This document shows, one piece after another, positions 1 to 10,530 of a DNA stretch of 64,000 bases (positions are counted from its first letter, which is position 1; the number at the start of each line of letters is the position of its first letter). Source of the stretch: Rallus limicola (Eukaryota > Chordata > Aves > Gruiformes > Rallidae); contig JAKCOZ010000011.1 in NCBI GenBank assembly GCA_022605955.1, positions 7,631,990 to 7,695,989 on the forward strand, read 5' to 3'. Position numbers and translations under genes: made by a program. The notes under the pieces were generated by a model. That model saw only the letters and a program-made list of their open reading frames with translations. It was not told the DNA's origin and did not search any database.

Positions 1-913
1 ATGCCTGAAGCGGGGGCTGCAGTTCAAATAAAACACAACTCTCTCACCGATGAAAACTACAACCGAGTCTCTTATCTGGGCAGGTTGGGGCCAGGAACTG
101 TTGGTGCTCAACATACTTTTTAAACAGTAAAAAAAAAATAATCCTACTGTGAGTAAACACACAATATAAACTACTGTGGTATTCTAGAGGGAGCAGCTCT
201 GAAGGATATTTGCTTGAGACTTGAAAATGCACAGCATCCAGCCAGAAATGGGATCATTCCTGTTTCTGAAGCATTACGAGAAAGCAATTCCTTAGCACAT
301 ACGTAAGGTATATGGCGCTCTCAGATTGCAGAATTAAAAGCAGTTTATGTGCTGTAAAACCTAAATTCACTAAGCAGTCAGCCATCAATATCTATTAAAA
401 TAATGGATTTTGGCTGTGTCAGACCGCAAAACTTCACAATATGCTTACAGAGCAGAAGGTGAAATCCCATATGTAAGGAGACTGCGCTGGTAACACCACT
501 GCACAGCTAGAAAAATGGAGGTGGAAGATGCTAATTTGACTAACAAAAGCAAATTGAGGCACAGCCTACCCCCTTGGCTTTTTCCCAAGGGTCTCGGGCA
601 TGGCCAAGGAGCAAGTTGAAAACTTTTTCCAGCTACCTGTGCTCCTTTCAAGTGACTACAACTTTGTTTACATGACCTGGCATTCAATTCCCTCTTCCTC
701 GGACAGGGGAGCCACTGCTATGCAGTCAGATATAGATACAATGACATGACAGAAGACCATCAGACCCTACGGCTCCCAAATGTCTCCATGAGCAGCTAGA
801 CAGCCTGGGCATTCCCATGTGGAAGGCTGAGTGCACTGGGTATCAACTCCATGTCTTAGCTGCAAAGCTGTATCATATCTCTGAGCATCCTGTATCCAAT
901 TTAGAGTAAACCC
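1..913. other. Unique sequence, no gene seen
   Basis: Mixed-composition sequence with short open frames only, none with recognisable protein content. A short A-rich run lies near 128-140. No splice-flanked open segment, repeat family or RNA gene was recognised. The likely status is intergenic or intronic. Confidence 0.5.
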
Positions 914-980
914 AGGGAATGATAGAAGTTGGAAGGCACCTCTGGAGATCATCTAGTCCAACCTCCCTGTACAGTCCGGT
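914..980 (-). mobile_element. CR1: CR1 LINE 3' tail fragment
   Basis: The + strand carries gatagaagttggaaggcacc followed by a form of the CR1 box agatcatctagtccaacc, which is the reverse complement of the CR1 3' untranslated tail. Only about 65 bases remain, so this is a severely 5'-truncated or eroded insertion. No coding sequence is left. The identification rests on the paired ggttggaag and atcatctagtccaac boxes that recur in better preserved copies in this window. Confidence 0.7.
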
Positions 981-3344
981 TTACATAAGAAATATAAAGA
1001 GTCCCAGGAAACAACAGGAGATGTGAAAGGACCTTGTGCAGCAGAACATAAGTTTGAAAGTTGGGTTTGATCAACAGGTTGTCATGTAAAATCTCACAAA
1101 AAAAACCCACCAACAACAGAGCAGAGGCTTAACGAACACAAATGGTGAAGATCTCAGCTTTCCATCTCCTTCAGTCATTTTAGAAAGGGAATTTTTTTGC
1201 ACCCAGCATGGAGGTAGTCTGTAATCCTGAAACTGAGTGCAAAGCCCAAGAGAAAGAGGGAGTTACTCTGCCTGCAGCAGGAGTGTTTTCCACACATTGG
1301 TGGTTCCAAACCACTGATGACAGGGAAGTGACTCATGCCAATTACAGTAAGTCCACCACACAGAAATCGAATGAGACTGTCTGGGAAAATCACCCTGTGG
1401 TAACCAAAGACACCTACACCTCCCAGAGCCCACAGCCAGCACCAGGGCCCTCCTCCCTGCCCCTCCCTCCAGATGCTGCCCAAAGCAGAAATCCCTCTCT
1501 TCTGCTGGTGGTTTCTGGGCTGGTGGGGAAGCAGTACAAGCTAGGATGCCTGACACAACACACACATACATTTAGAATACTTTGCCAAGACTACTCCTGA
1601 GGCAGCCCAGATGCTTCACCCTTTACCACGTCTCCTGACAGCAGCCAACTACAGAAAGGTTGTGTGATAACAATATAAATATAACACAGAAAACCTTTTA
1701 TCTTGTTTGCCCTCCATGGAAATGGAGATGTTCATCCTTTTCTCAGGCAGCTGCAATCAGAGAAGTGACTTCAGAAGTAGAAGCAATTCCAGTCCAGAAA
1801 CAACACACACTAACTCAGTCTCAATGTTCCTCCCAGTGAAATCTGCCACAGGTATGTGACCCTGTGATTTGAGAAGCTTTAGGAGACGAAGGAGATTTAG
1901 GAGCCGGTGCACCTCCAACTGAGACTCCACAGGGCAGAGACAGACAGGAGCATTGCTCCCTCCCAGCCTCTTGCACAGGGCAGCACAACACCTTCCCCTG
2001 ATTCCTCCTCTTTCTGCCTGTCCAGAAATGCAATAACCTTATTAAAAAATCCAGTTCACTTCATCTGGGAGCTCAACCCATGCGTGCCCTGGAGGTACCT
2101 AATGAAGAACTCCTCCTTAAATAAGCTATGTTCCTAAGCTCCCTATATCGTCAACAGTGAAAGGTGGGTGCCTTTGAAAGCCTCCAGGGAGTATTCTGTC
2201 TACTTAAATTTAGGAGCCTAATTAGGGATAGTTAATGAATCATAACGTTGCCTTTGGATTTATTCTTCTGAGTGTATCTGAGTTAAAATCTTATGAACTG
2301 CTTCACATCTTTTGCTCAGATAGTTTTCTTCTATCTTGAACTTTTCAAATCAGGATTTGAAGCTACAAACACCTTAATTTCTATCCAATGATGTATGTGC
2401 TTGATCTATCCACAGGCAGTTTTCCTCCTGCTTTCATAGCCATGAAAGTCAGTTGTTCTTCTTTCATCATCTTAAATGTAATAACAGAATATGAAGCATC
2501 TATTGCCAGCAACTCATAAATCTCCCGCTTGATGTGGCTTTTGGTCTCCAAAGGGCACGGTGTAAAGCACCACATGCACCAGTCTGCTCCCTACATGTTC
2601 TATTTGGAAAGAAAAATGGATCAAAAGGAAGAAAGCCTTGTAAGAGATACCTGCAGATAGGGCTACTTTCATCTGGTAGATTTCTGCCTACTCCCAAAGT
2701 CAGAAGTTAACATTTTCACAAGTTAACACATCTTTAGGAGGATGAGACTCGAGCTGTGGCTTGTCTGAATTCCAGCATGGGATCTTCTGCCAGCTGTAGC
2801 TGCAGGACTTCTCTGGCAGTCCCCACCAAGCCCACAGACTATGACAGACTTTAGACACCTGAGCAGCAGTAGTGGATTGTAGGGAATTGTGATGGGACAA
2901 GATCAAACCACTGATGTCCCCTCCAGGTGCTACCACTAGAAGCAGGGATAACTGCTATCACCAAGGGAGCTGCAGGGACAGAAATCTGCCTCAGCAGGTA
3001 TGGAGTGAGATCAACCCTGCCAAATTAAGCAATTTTCTCTTTATTACATGCTGAGTGTGATCAGAATCTGACCTTTTAATCACATCCCCTCAATTCCAGA
3101 AGTGGCAGCAGGTGGGGGAGAAAAAAGCTCAAACAATCATGAGGATGGCATGGGAGGACTGACTGTGGGAGAAGCTGCCAGTCACCTAGACTAGGAAGGC
3201 TACTGCAGGAGAGTCCAAGAATCAGGTTTTGGTTTCCTTTTCCTTTGCAGCACACTGGATGTCTGAATTGGTGGTCTGGGCCCTTCATCAATGAAGAGAA
3301 AGATGCAATACTGAGGATGGCACAAAAAGAAGAATAAGAAAGCC
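981..3344. other. Unique sequence, no gene seen
   Basis: No repeat family recognised. Open frames of 60-130 codons occur on both strands, overlap one another in different frames, and show no domain or family resemblance. An A-rich run is near 1,098-1,106. Nothing else stands out. Confidence 0.5.
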
Positions 3345-3609
3345 AGCAACAGGACAAGGGGCAACGGGTGCAGCTGGAGCAGAGGAAGTTCCATGTGAAC
3401 ATAAGGAGGAACTTTTTCACTGTGAGGGTGACAGAGCACTGGGACAGGCTGCTCAGAGAGGTTGTGGAGTCTCCTTCTCTGGATACATTCAAACCCACCT
3501 GGATGTGTTCCTGTGTGATTTAGTCTGGGTGATGCTGCTCTGCTAGGGAGGTTGGGCGAGATGATCTTTTGATGTCCCTTCCAACCCCTGACATTCTGTG
3601 ATCCTGTGA
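3345..3609 (+). mobile_element. CR1: CR1 LINE, 3' end, sense orientation
   Basis: From about 3,350 the sequence follows the CR1 ORF2 C-terminal and 3' UTR layout: aggacaaggggcaacgg, then gaggaactttttcactgtga, then gggacaggctgctcagagag. It ends in the tail cccttccaacccctgacatt with the terminal short repeat attctgtgatcctgtgat. It belongs with the variant that has ctgtgtgatttagtctgggt, also seen reversed at 9,148-9,702. The copy is 5'-truncated and only about the last 265 bases are present. Translation is not meaningful beyond the final ORF2 residues. Confidence 0.9.
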
Positions 3610-4448
3610 TTAATAAGGAACTCAGAGTCATTCTTCCGTATTCCCCCTACCTGGACTACATCACAAACTTGCATTGGGACTTTGCAAAGCAGCCCACTCA
3701 TGCAGATTTCTTAGGCATTACAGAGAATATTGATTTGTTGGTCTCTTCAGAACAGGCTTTTATAACTGACCATGATTTTATGCAATGCTCTAAGTATATC
3801 CACTCCATTTTGGATCAAAGCAGAGGAACACCAAATTTCAGCTTTTGACACAATTCCTCTTTTTTTCTTATCATGTTCAGTCATTTGAATGAAACATTTA
3901 ACAAGACTTTACTATTTTAAATTACTTTTGTAATACAGAACTGTTGTCCTTGACTTATTTAGGCTACACAGCTCGTAAGAAAGACTTTTGTGCAGCTTAT
4001 CTATTTTTCAGGAAAATATGTGACACAATGTGGCTCCCAGGAGGATGCTGACGGAGCAGTCAGCATTGTGTGTTCAAGTGTGGCTGATCCAGAGCCAGGG
4101 CATTGCTCATGCGAAGAATTGCTTGCCAGCAAGGGAGGAGAGTGTCTGTGCTCAGGATGCAAACACATACCCAAGTGCTTGCAGCCTTGCAAGTTACCAG
4201 GAATCAGCTGAGTCACAGCAACTGATTCGGTAAAAGTTGAAGCAAAAGCTACTCCCTTAAATTCCAGTTAAAGGTATAAAGGCGCTGCCAGTGAAGGAGA
4301 CCCTTGGAGGTCTTCGCTATTATATACCCAAAGGCAGTGGCTGGGTATTAGGTATCACTGTGAGGCACTGAAATAACATCCAGGGCAAGGATATCCAAGA
4401 TGAAGTAAGAAGAACAGGATAAATTAACATGCTGGAGCTGATGGGAAA
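3610..4448. other. Unique sequence, no gene seen
   Basis: AT-rich at first, then more balanced from 4,000. Two overlapping frames of about 70 codons at 3,990-4,233 lie on opposite strands and in different phases, and neither resembles a known protein. No repeat recognised. Confidence 0.5.
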
Positions 4449-4645
4449 CCATAGAATCATAGAATGGTCTGGGTTGGAAGGGACACCAAGGATCACAGAG
4501 TTCCAACCCCCCTGCCACATGTAGGGCCACCAACCTCCAGGCCTGGATCTACAGAAGGTTGCCCAGGGCCCCATCCAACCTGGCCTTGAACACCTCCAGG
4601 GATGGGGCATCCACCACCTCTCTGGCCATGCCAACCTCCATCAGG
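4449..4645 (-). mobile_element. CR1: CR1 LINE 3' end, reversed
   Basis: The + strand begins atagaatcatagaatggtct, continues with the CR1 tail gggttggaagggacaccaag, and has the variant block gatcacagagttccaacccc with agggccaccaacctcc. It runs into the ORF2 C-terminal region, which reads on the minus strand as a degraded form of the usual APSLEVFKARLDGALGNL ending. The same variant block is found at 62,435-62,542, so the two copies probably belong to one subfamily. 5'-truncated. Confidence 0.92.
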
Positions 4646-6470
4646 AACAGGAGAGGGACAGCAAGGAAGCAGGAGCCCAAGAAGGAGGGAAGACACCAGA
4701 GTAAGTAAGAACATCCACAGTCACACTGCACTGCTCAAATATTTGAATAAAGAGTAAGAAGCCTCATGCTTCGGCATCGAAGCCAACGACTAACCTGATA
4801 TGACCCAACCGTTATATTCCAAGAGTTAGGAACGTAATTTCTCCTCTGAGATTACTGACCAAGATGGACATTCAGGGGATTTCCTGTGCCCACCTCTGAA
4901 GCAATGTCTTCACATCCTCCAGTCCATGGACCACAGGTGACGTGTAAGGCATCAAAAAAGTGATCCAAACAGAAAAAGAAATTCGAAACAAAACCTCCCA
5001 AAAAGCAAACCAGCGTATCTTGGCTGTTCCCCCATGGTTTGTCTCAGTGTCTGCTGGCAGGCACAGCAAGAAGATGCTTCCTGTCTGCTCCCCTTGTCTA
5101 GTTAAAAATGTTTGTAACTACAGCAGCAAAACTATGCTCTGCAACAAAATATTTCCTTTTTATCTAAGTGCTACTTATCTGACAGTGCATGCTAGCTCTT
5201 TATCAGTTCATCAGCTTCTCCCCTAGGTAATCAAACAGCAGAGAGCTAGACAAGGGGCTAGAATATTTTTTCCGAAAAGATAGCAGTGCCTTCATAACAG
5301 GAGCTGAGGAATGTCATCAGAAAGCAGCCAGTAAGCTCTGACACTAAAGGCAGTGACTTTGTCTGGTCACATGCTTGACTTAGTGTGGCAATTCCCAGGT
5401 TCCCATTTGATGCCCAAACTGGAAACCCTGCACAAAGGAAGATTATCAATAGCTTCAGAATAAAGACAAAGAGTGAACAGAATCATATAGGGTAGCTCCA
5501 GTGCTAAATGCCTTTGAGTTATATACAGATGAAGGCAGATTATTATTTACTGAACAAAAATACAATCTAGCTTGAGATCCAGAACTTGGTGCAGGGATTA
5601 CTGGCTCCTGTTTTTCAGGACTTGGTTTATATGAGAAGCCAGGCTACACAAATGAACTTGAAATCCAAGAATCTATGAACAAAGTAGCAAAATTGTTTTC
5701 AATATAAATCCGTCTATTCACATGGTCATACCCTGTGAGACATCCTCCTTTGGGGCTGAGACTTCCTGAGCACAGTGGAAAGTTTGAGGGAAAACCACAA
5801 AACCCTATAGATGTTTCTTTGAATTATGAGAGTATTAAACTTCTCCCGCTCTTTTAAAGAAGTATGTTTAACTGTCAGAACCTCTCTAACACACAGCATC
5901 AGCCTAAAATTATCTGGCTTGTAGGCTGTGAAAAGTTCTTCACATGGTTTATGTATTTTTATTTTCTTTTTCTGGTAGAAGAACACGTAGCATGCATCAT
6001 CTTGCTTCCACACATATCCTGAGGGAGCCCTAAGGACTGCAAGCTCAAGTGTTACTACAATTGCTACTGCAAGTAACTGCCAGGTTTGTGGAACAGCAAA
6101 TTATAGTCACCTTCCTGACGCCACATAAAAGCAGATACACACCATGGAAAACAATGCTGGGGATTTGTTTTAGCCCAGCAAGGAAGTTACTGAGCACCTA
6201 CCCTGTGCAACTTGCTCTTATGCAACTTGCCCGGCAGCAACTTTCAGCAGCAGTCTGGGAGCACAGGGAAAAAAGCTGTGGGAATACCCTTTGCTGGGTG
6301 CCTGTGGCAGCCTTCCAGTACTTAATAATGATTTTAAATTTTTTTTTTCTAAGACAACACAAGATTTTTGAAGATAAATACGTGTTTCTGTTCACAAAAT
6401 GTTCAGAAAGGACCTTATCACTCTCTGCAACTACCTGAAAGGTTGTGGCCAGGCGGGAGTTGGTCTCTTA
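4646..6470. other. Unique sequence, no gene seen
   Basis: No repeat family recognised. Frames of 95 codons (minus, 5,726-6,013) and 129 codons (plus, 6,049-6,438) are present but have no recognisable motif, and the second runs through a T-rich stretch near 6,340. They are most simply chance frames. Confidence 0.5.
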
Positions 6471-6800
6471 GGATCATAGAACCATAAAATCCTTAAGGTT
6501 GGAAAAGACCTCTAAGATCATCAAGTCCAGCTGTCTGTCCAGTACCATCATGTCAACTAAACCATGTCCCCAAGTGCCATATCTACATGGTTTTTGAACA
6601 CCTCCAGGAATGGTGACACCACCACCTCTCTGGGCAGCCTGTTTCAAGGCCTGAACACTCTTTCAATGAAGAAATTTTTCCTAATATCCAATCTAAATCT
6701 CTCCTGACACAACTTGAGGCCATTTCCTCTTGTCCTATTGCTAGTTACGTGAGAGAAGAGACCAATCCCTACCTTACTACAACCTCCTTTTGGTAGTTAA
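6471..6800 (-). mobile_element. CR1: CR1 LINE 3' end, reversed (left arm of an inverted pair)
   Basis: The + strand starts ggatcatagaaccataaaat and continues ttggaaaagacctctaagat, then atcaagtccagctg, the diagnostic CR1 tail of the variant that also carries aaccatgtccccaagtgcc. It extends through gggcagcctgtttcaaggcc and the ORF2 end to the cctcttgtcctatt box. A second copy of the same variant begins in the opposite orientation about 55 bases further on, making a head-to-head pair. Both copies are truncated at a similar point in the element. Confidence 0.92.
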
Positions 6801-6819
6801 AGAGAGAGACCAGGACTCC

Positions 6820-7101
6820 CCTCTTCTCCCAAGTAACAAGAGATAGGTCAAGAAGAAACAGCCTCGAGTTGTGCCAGGGGAAGTTTAGATTGGGTATTAG
6901 GAAAAATTTCTTCACCCAGAAGGTTATCTAGCACTGGAACAGGCTGCCCAGGGAAGTGGTTGAGTCACCATCCCTGGAGGGATTTAAAACCATGTAGATA
7001 TGGTGCACAGAGACATGGTTTAGTGGTTGGACTTAACAGTGTTGGGCTTAAAGTGGATTTGATGATAAAGGTCTTTTCAAAACTAAACAATTCTATGATT
7101 C
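6820..7101 (+). mobile_element. CR1: CR1 LINE 3' end, sense (right arm of an inverted pair)
   Basis: Starts near cccctcttctcccaagtaac, continues tgggtattaggaaaaatttc, gaacaggctgcccagggaag and gagacatggtttag, and ends at acaattctatgattcatg. It is the same variant as the copy at 6,471-6,800 in the opposite direction. Long stretches of the two can base-pair, with the 5' ends of both elements facing the centre. The 3' tail is more eroded (ttttcaaaactaaac in place of ttccaaccnaaacc), suggesting independent decay after insertion. Confidence 0.9.
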
Positions 7102-9147
7102 ATGCAAACTAGTCTGCTCTTTTCCACTCTTCACACATGTAATTAAAATTAATTTATATATGAATTTTAAATGATACCTGGAATCACACCACCTACCTGA
7201 AAGCATTTTACTGGGATGGGAGGTGGCTAATTCATCCCTCCATCGATTATTCAGATAGGCTGACTCATCTCTCAGTTTAACCACTTCAGTTAAATACCTG
7301 CATTAGTGCAAGGCTGAGCTGCAAGAATGCAGGTTATATACATGTATATATAGATATTGGTGTAGGACATTGCTGAGCAAAACCAATCCTGAATCAAAAC
7401 CTACCTACCAATTAGTGCAGAAATTATTCCAGGACTATTTGGGACTTCCTTGAGACCTCTCTAACAGACTAGCAGGTGTCCTACACATCACAGCTACTTG
7501 TCATACTTGATTCACCAGGTTGCCCCCCCAGCCAAGCCCCAGGGCAGTCATTCTGGGGAGGTCTGTACGTTCCCTTTGTAGTGGCCTTTGGGAAGCATGG
7601 TCCAGTTTCTCTCTGGGGTAGCAAAACCTGTCAACTGCCTTTTCTCCTACCTTACCTTTCAAAATGACTGAATTCAATCAGTTAAAAAGTGTAAATGGAG
7701 ATGTATCTTAATCTGCCATTGTTTAAAAAATGTTTCTTGTTACATATTCCCTAGGAAATGCAGGTTGCTAACTCACAGCCAAGGAATTTGCCTCTATTTT
7801 TAGGTTTCTCTTTTTGGGACTCAGAAAAAAATCACAACTAAAGCATTAAAGCATACCTTTCCTGCTAGAGCCCTTGTCTGGCATGCAGTCTATGCCAGTT
7901 GCCACTTCTTTCAAGAGGAATGTAAAGCTCTGTATTGCAGTATTTGTTCCCTCTACTGGATCTCATGAACCCACCAACCCTGATATCATCAGATGAAAGA
8001 ATCAATCCAACACAAAGAGGCTGTGAACATCTTCTGAACAAGTAAACCCTTAGCAAACAAATTTCCAAGAAGTGGTACAGAGAGAGAGATGGTTTAGGAG
8101 CCCCTCTAAACAGCCAAGAAACTCATGAATACAGTCCTTCCGTCCCATGCTGAGATGACCCCTGTTCATACCAATGGAGAGACTGCTCACCTCTCTAAGA
8201 CCCAAGCTAAAGAATTTACTCAGCTCACAAAGAACTGTGGCTGGTCCTCCAACAGAAAAGGAATCCTTATCAGTGCAACTGCACAGGATAAAATCTACCT
8301 CAGAACCTGCTTGGGCTATAGCAACAAGAGGTTATTAATTGCAGCTCCAGTAACCATCCACATTACTTAAAATCTGAATTCACCTTAATTACCTGAACTC
8401 TAATAACTGCATAGGATCACAACATAGTTAGAGGAGAAAAATAGTTGTTAACTTGTTGACTGCCAGATGCAGACTGCTGATAGGAGATATATCAGATATT
8501 AAAGTATTAAAACTGACCTCAGCCTGGCAGGAGAGCGCTGTGATTCATGCCCGTGACTCCTAGGCACAGTAGGAGTGCTAACAAGTAATTGCAGAAAGAT
8601 CAAAGTATTAGCTGTTTCAGTGAATGAGGCAGGAGATTACTCTCCTTTACTCTCAGGTAAACCTCCTTCCTAACTTTCTTTCAGTTCAGCAGGAGCTTCA
8701 GAAAGCTCAATGTAGAAATCTGTTACATCACCACCATGTTTACACCTCCACTATCCTGTTAAAATTACTGTTACAGTGCAGGATTAGAATTGGCCCACTA
8801 TTGTGCTTAGTCAGAGCTTTCCTTCTTTGAGTTGCTTCAGACTTTTCTTTCTCAAAACTAAAGAACCTATCTGTAAAACCTGTGTTTAAAAAAAAATTCT
8901 CATGTTAAGGCTATTTTTTTCACTCTTGAGCAAATAATTCACTTCCACTTATGTCCCAGGTAATGGAAAGTCTAAGACAAACAGAGTTCAAAGTAAGGCC
9001 CATTGAAAAGAGGCACACTAATTAAAAAATGCTGTATGTAGAGGAGATGTCATCTATGTGCTTGTACAGAAGTTGGTGCAAAATACTGCCTACTCAATTT
9101 CCCAAGAGCTTTGGAGACACCTAAGTATGGATTTGCACAGAGATAGA
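7102..9147. other. Unique AT-rich sequence with a small perfect palindrome
   Basis: No gene or repeat family recognised. A perfect 16-base palindrome, TATATACATGTATATA, lies at 7,335-7,350. Open frames at 7,476-7,667, 8,125-8,370 and 8,624-8,830 are short, with no recognisable domains. Several A- and T-runs occur near 8,888-8,925. Confidence 0.5.
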
Positions 9148-9702
9148 AATCACAGAATCACAGAATGTTAGGAGTTGGAAGGGACCTTGAAAGATCATCT
9201 AGTCCCCCTGCCTGAGCAGGATCACCCAGACTAAATCACACAGGAACACATCCAGGCAGGTTTCAATGTATCCAGAGAAGGAGACTCCACATCCTCTCTG
9301 GGCAGCCTGTCCCAGTGCTCTGTCACCCTCACAGTGAAAAAGTTCCTCCTTATGTTCACATGGAACTTCCTCTGCTCCAGCTGCACCCACTGCCCCTTGT
9401 CCTATCACTGGCCATCCCTGACAAGAGCCTGGCCCCATCCTCCTGACTCTCACCCTTTACATATTTATAAACATTAATAAAGTTACTCCTCAGTCTCCTC
9501 GTCTCCAAGCTAAAGATGCCCAGCTCCTTCAGCTTGCCCTCATAAGGAAGGTGTTCCACTCCCTTCATCATCTTGGTGGCCCTGCACTGGACTCTTTCAA
9601 GGAGTTCTATCTCCTTCTTGAACTGAGGATCCCAGAACTAGACTCACTAGTCTATGTGTGGTCTCACCAGGGCAGAGTTGAGGAGAAGGACCTCTCTTGA
9701 CC
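9148..9702 (-). mobile_element. CR1: CR1 LINE 3' portion, reversed, about 555 bases
   Basis: The + strand opens aatcacagaatcacagaatg, then gttggaagggaccttgaaag, then the variant block gcaggatcacccagactaaa. It runs through gggcagcctgtcccagtgct, the ORF2 C-terminal part (minus-strand frames show [20 protein letters not shown], a CR1 ORF2 signature) and the box ggtctcaccagggcagagtt. Frameshifts break the coding frame. It is one of the longer copies here and ends where an unrelated minus-strand open frame begins. Confidence 0.93.
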
Positions 9703-9705
9703 AGT

Positions 9706-10530
9706 CTAGTCTCCATAAGAAGTTGATAAAAGGAGTGAAATGGCTATGACATTATTCAAACTCAGGTGTCTAATGAAATGCATGAGCAGTAACACTGATA
9801 AATCACCTACAGTCCCAGACTCTTTCAATGGGAGATCACAGCAGCTGGCAAAGCACAGTCTTGCACCAGTCCTCACACAGCTTGTACCACCTTGCAAACC
9901 TACAGTCACAGGACCAACAGGACAGAGGTGACGCCTCTGGCCAGACTGGCTCTTCCTGACCTTGGAGCCAGAGCCCCATCCAGCCTCCTTCCCCGCTGGC
10001 CAAGCAGGCAGTGAAGTGGTTGGGGCTGCTTGCTGTGCACGAAGATGATGTCTGCCCTCAGATGTTGTATTGCCACTGACCACCTTCAGAAAGCAGAAAG
10101 GATTTTTCTTCCTCAGCAGAGACTTGATGTCATCTGAGGACCTTCTGCTTTGTTTACCTTCTTCAGAAAGGTCAGAGACTAAATACACAATATCCCCAGC
10201 TATGTCCAGGCAACAAGCACCTGGCCGTGGAGGAAGAGGGAGTCTATGATCTGGAAAGGAACCCATATGTAGGAGAGACGACTCCAGCCTCATCAGGAGA
10301 CCCTGACCTTCATTCAAAGGGGGCCTGAAATTATGAGGAAACCTGGGAAAGGAAATGTGTGTGGTCCCTCTGGTATTCTGTTTAGACCCATGAAGATTTT
10401 TTGATAGATAAAATAAAGATAATCTGATCTTTGGAACCGTTACAAAGACACAAGGAGCATCAGCCTCCACTCCTACATGTCTTGGAAGAAGTAAACTGTG
10501 GTTGCTGTGATGCAAGATTATACACAACAT
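9706..10530 (-). other. Longest open frame in the window (274 codons), coding status unknown
   Basis: A minus-strand frame runs 274 codons from an ATG and stops just short of the CR1 copy that ends near 9,702. I do not recognise any domain, and there is no clear signal peptide or membrane segment. Composition is Ser/Leu/Arg-rich, as expected of a frame through mixed avian intergenic DNA. A splice-donor-like CAG|gtaaat overlaps the ATG on the same strand, which argues against this ATG being a true start. A frame this long is mildly unusual by chance in 64 kb but not decisive. Most likely non-coding. Confidence 0.15.

Noticed and set aside
3076..3631. 140- and 143-codon minus-strand frames
   Set aside because: They run antisense across the CR1 copy at 3,345-3,609 and are by-products of that repeat.
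7335..7350. Perfect 16-base palindrome of alternating TA around CATG
   Set aside because: Simple alternating sequence gives such palindromes easily. No copies or context suggest a function.
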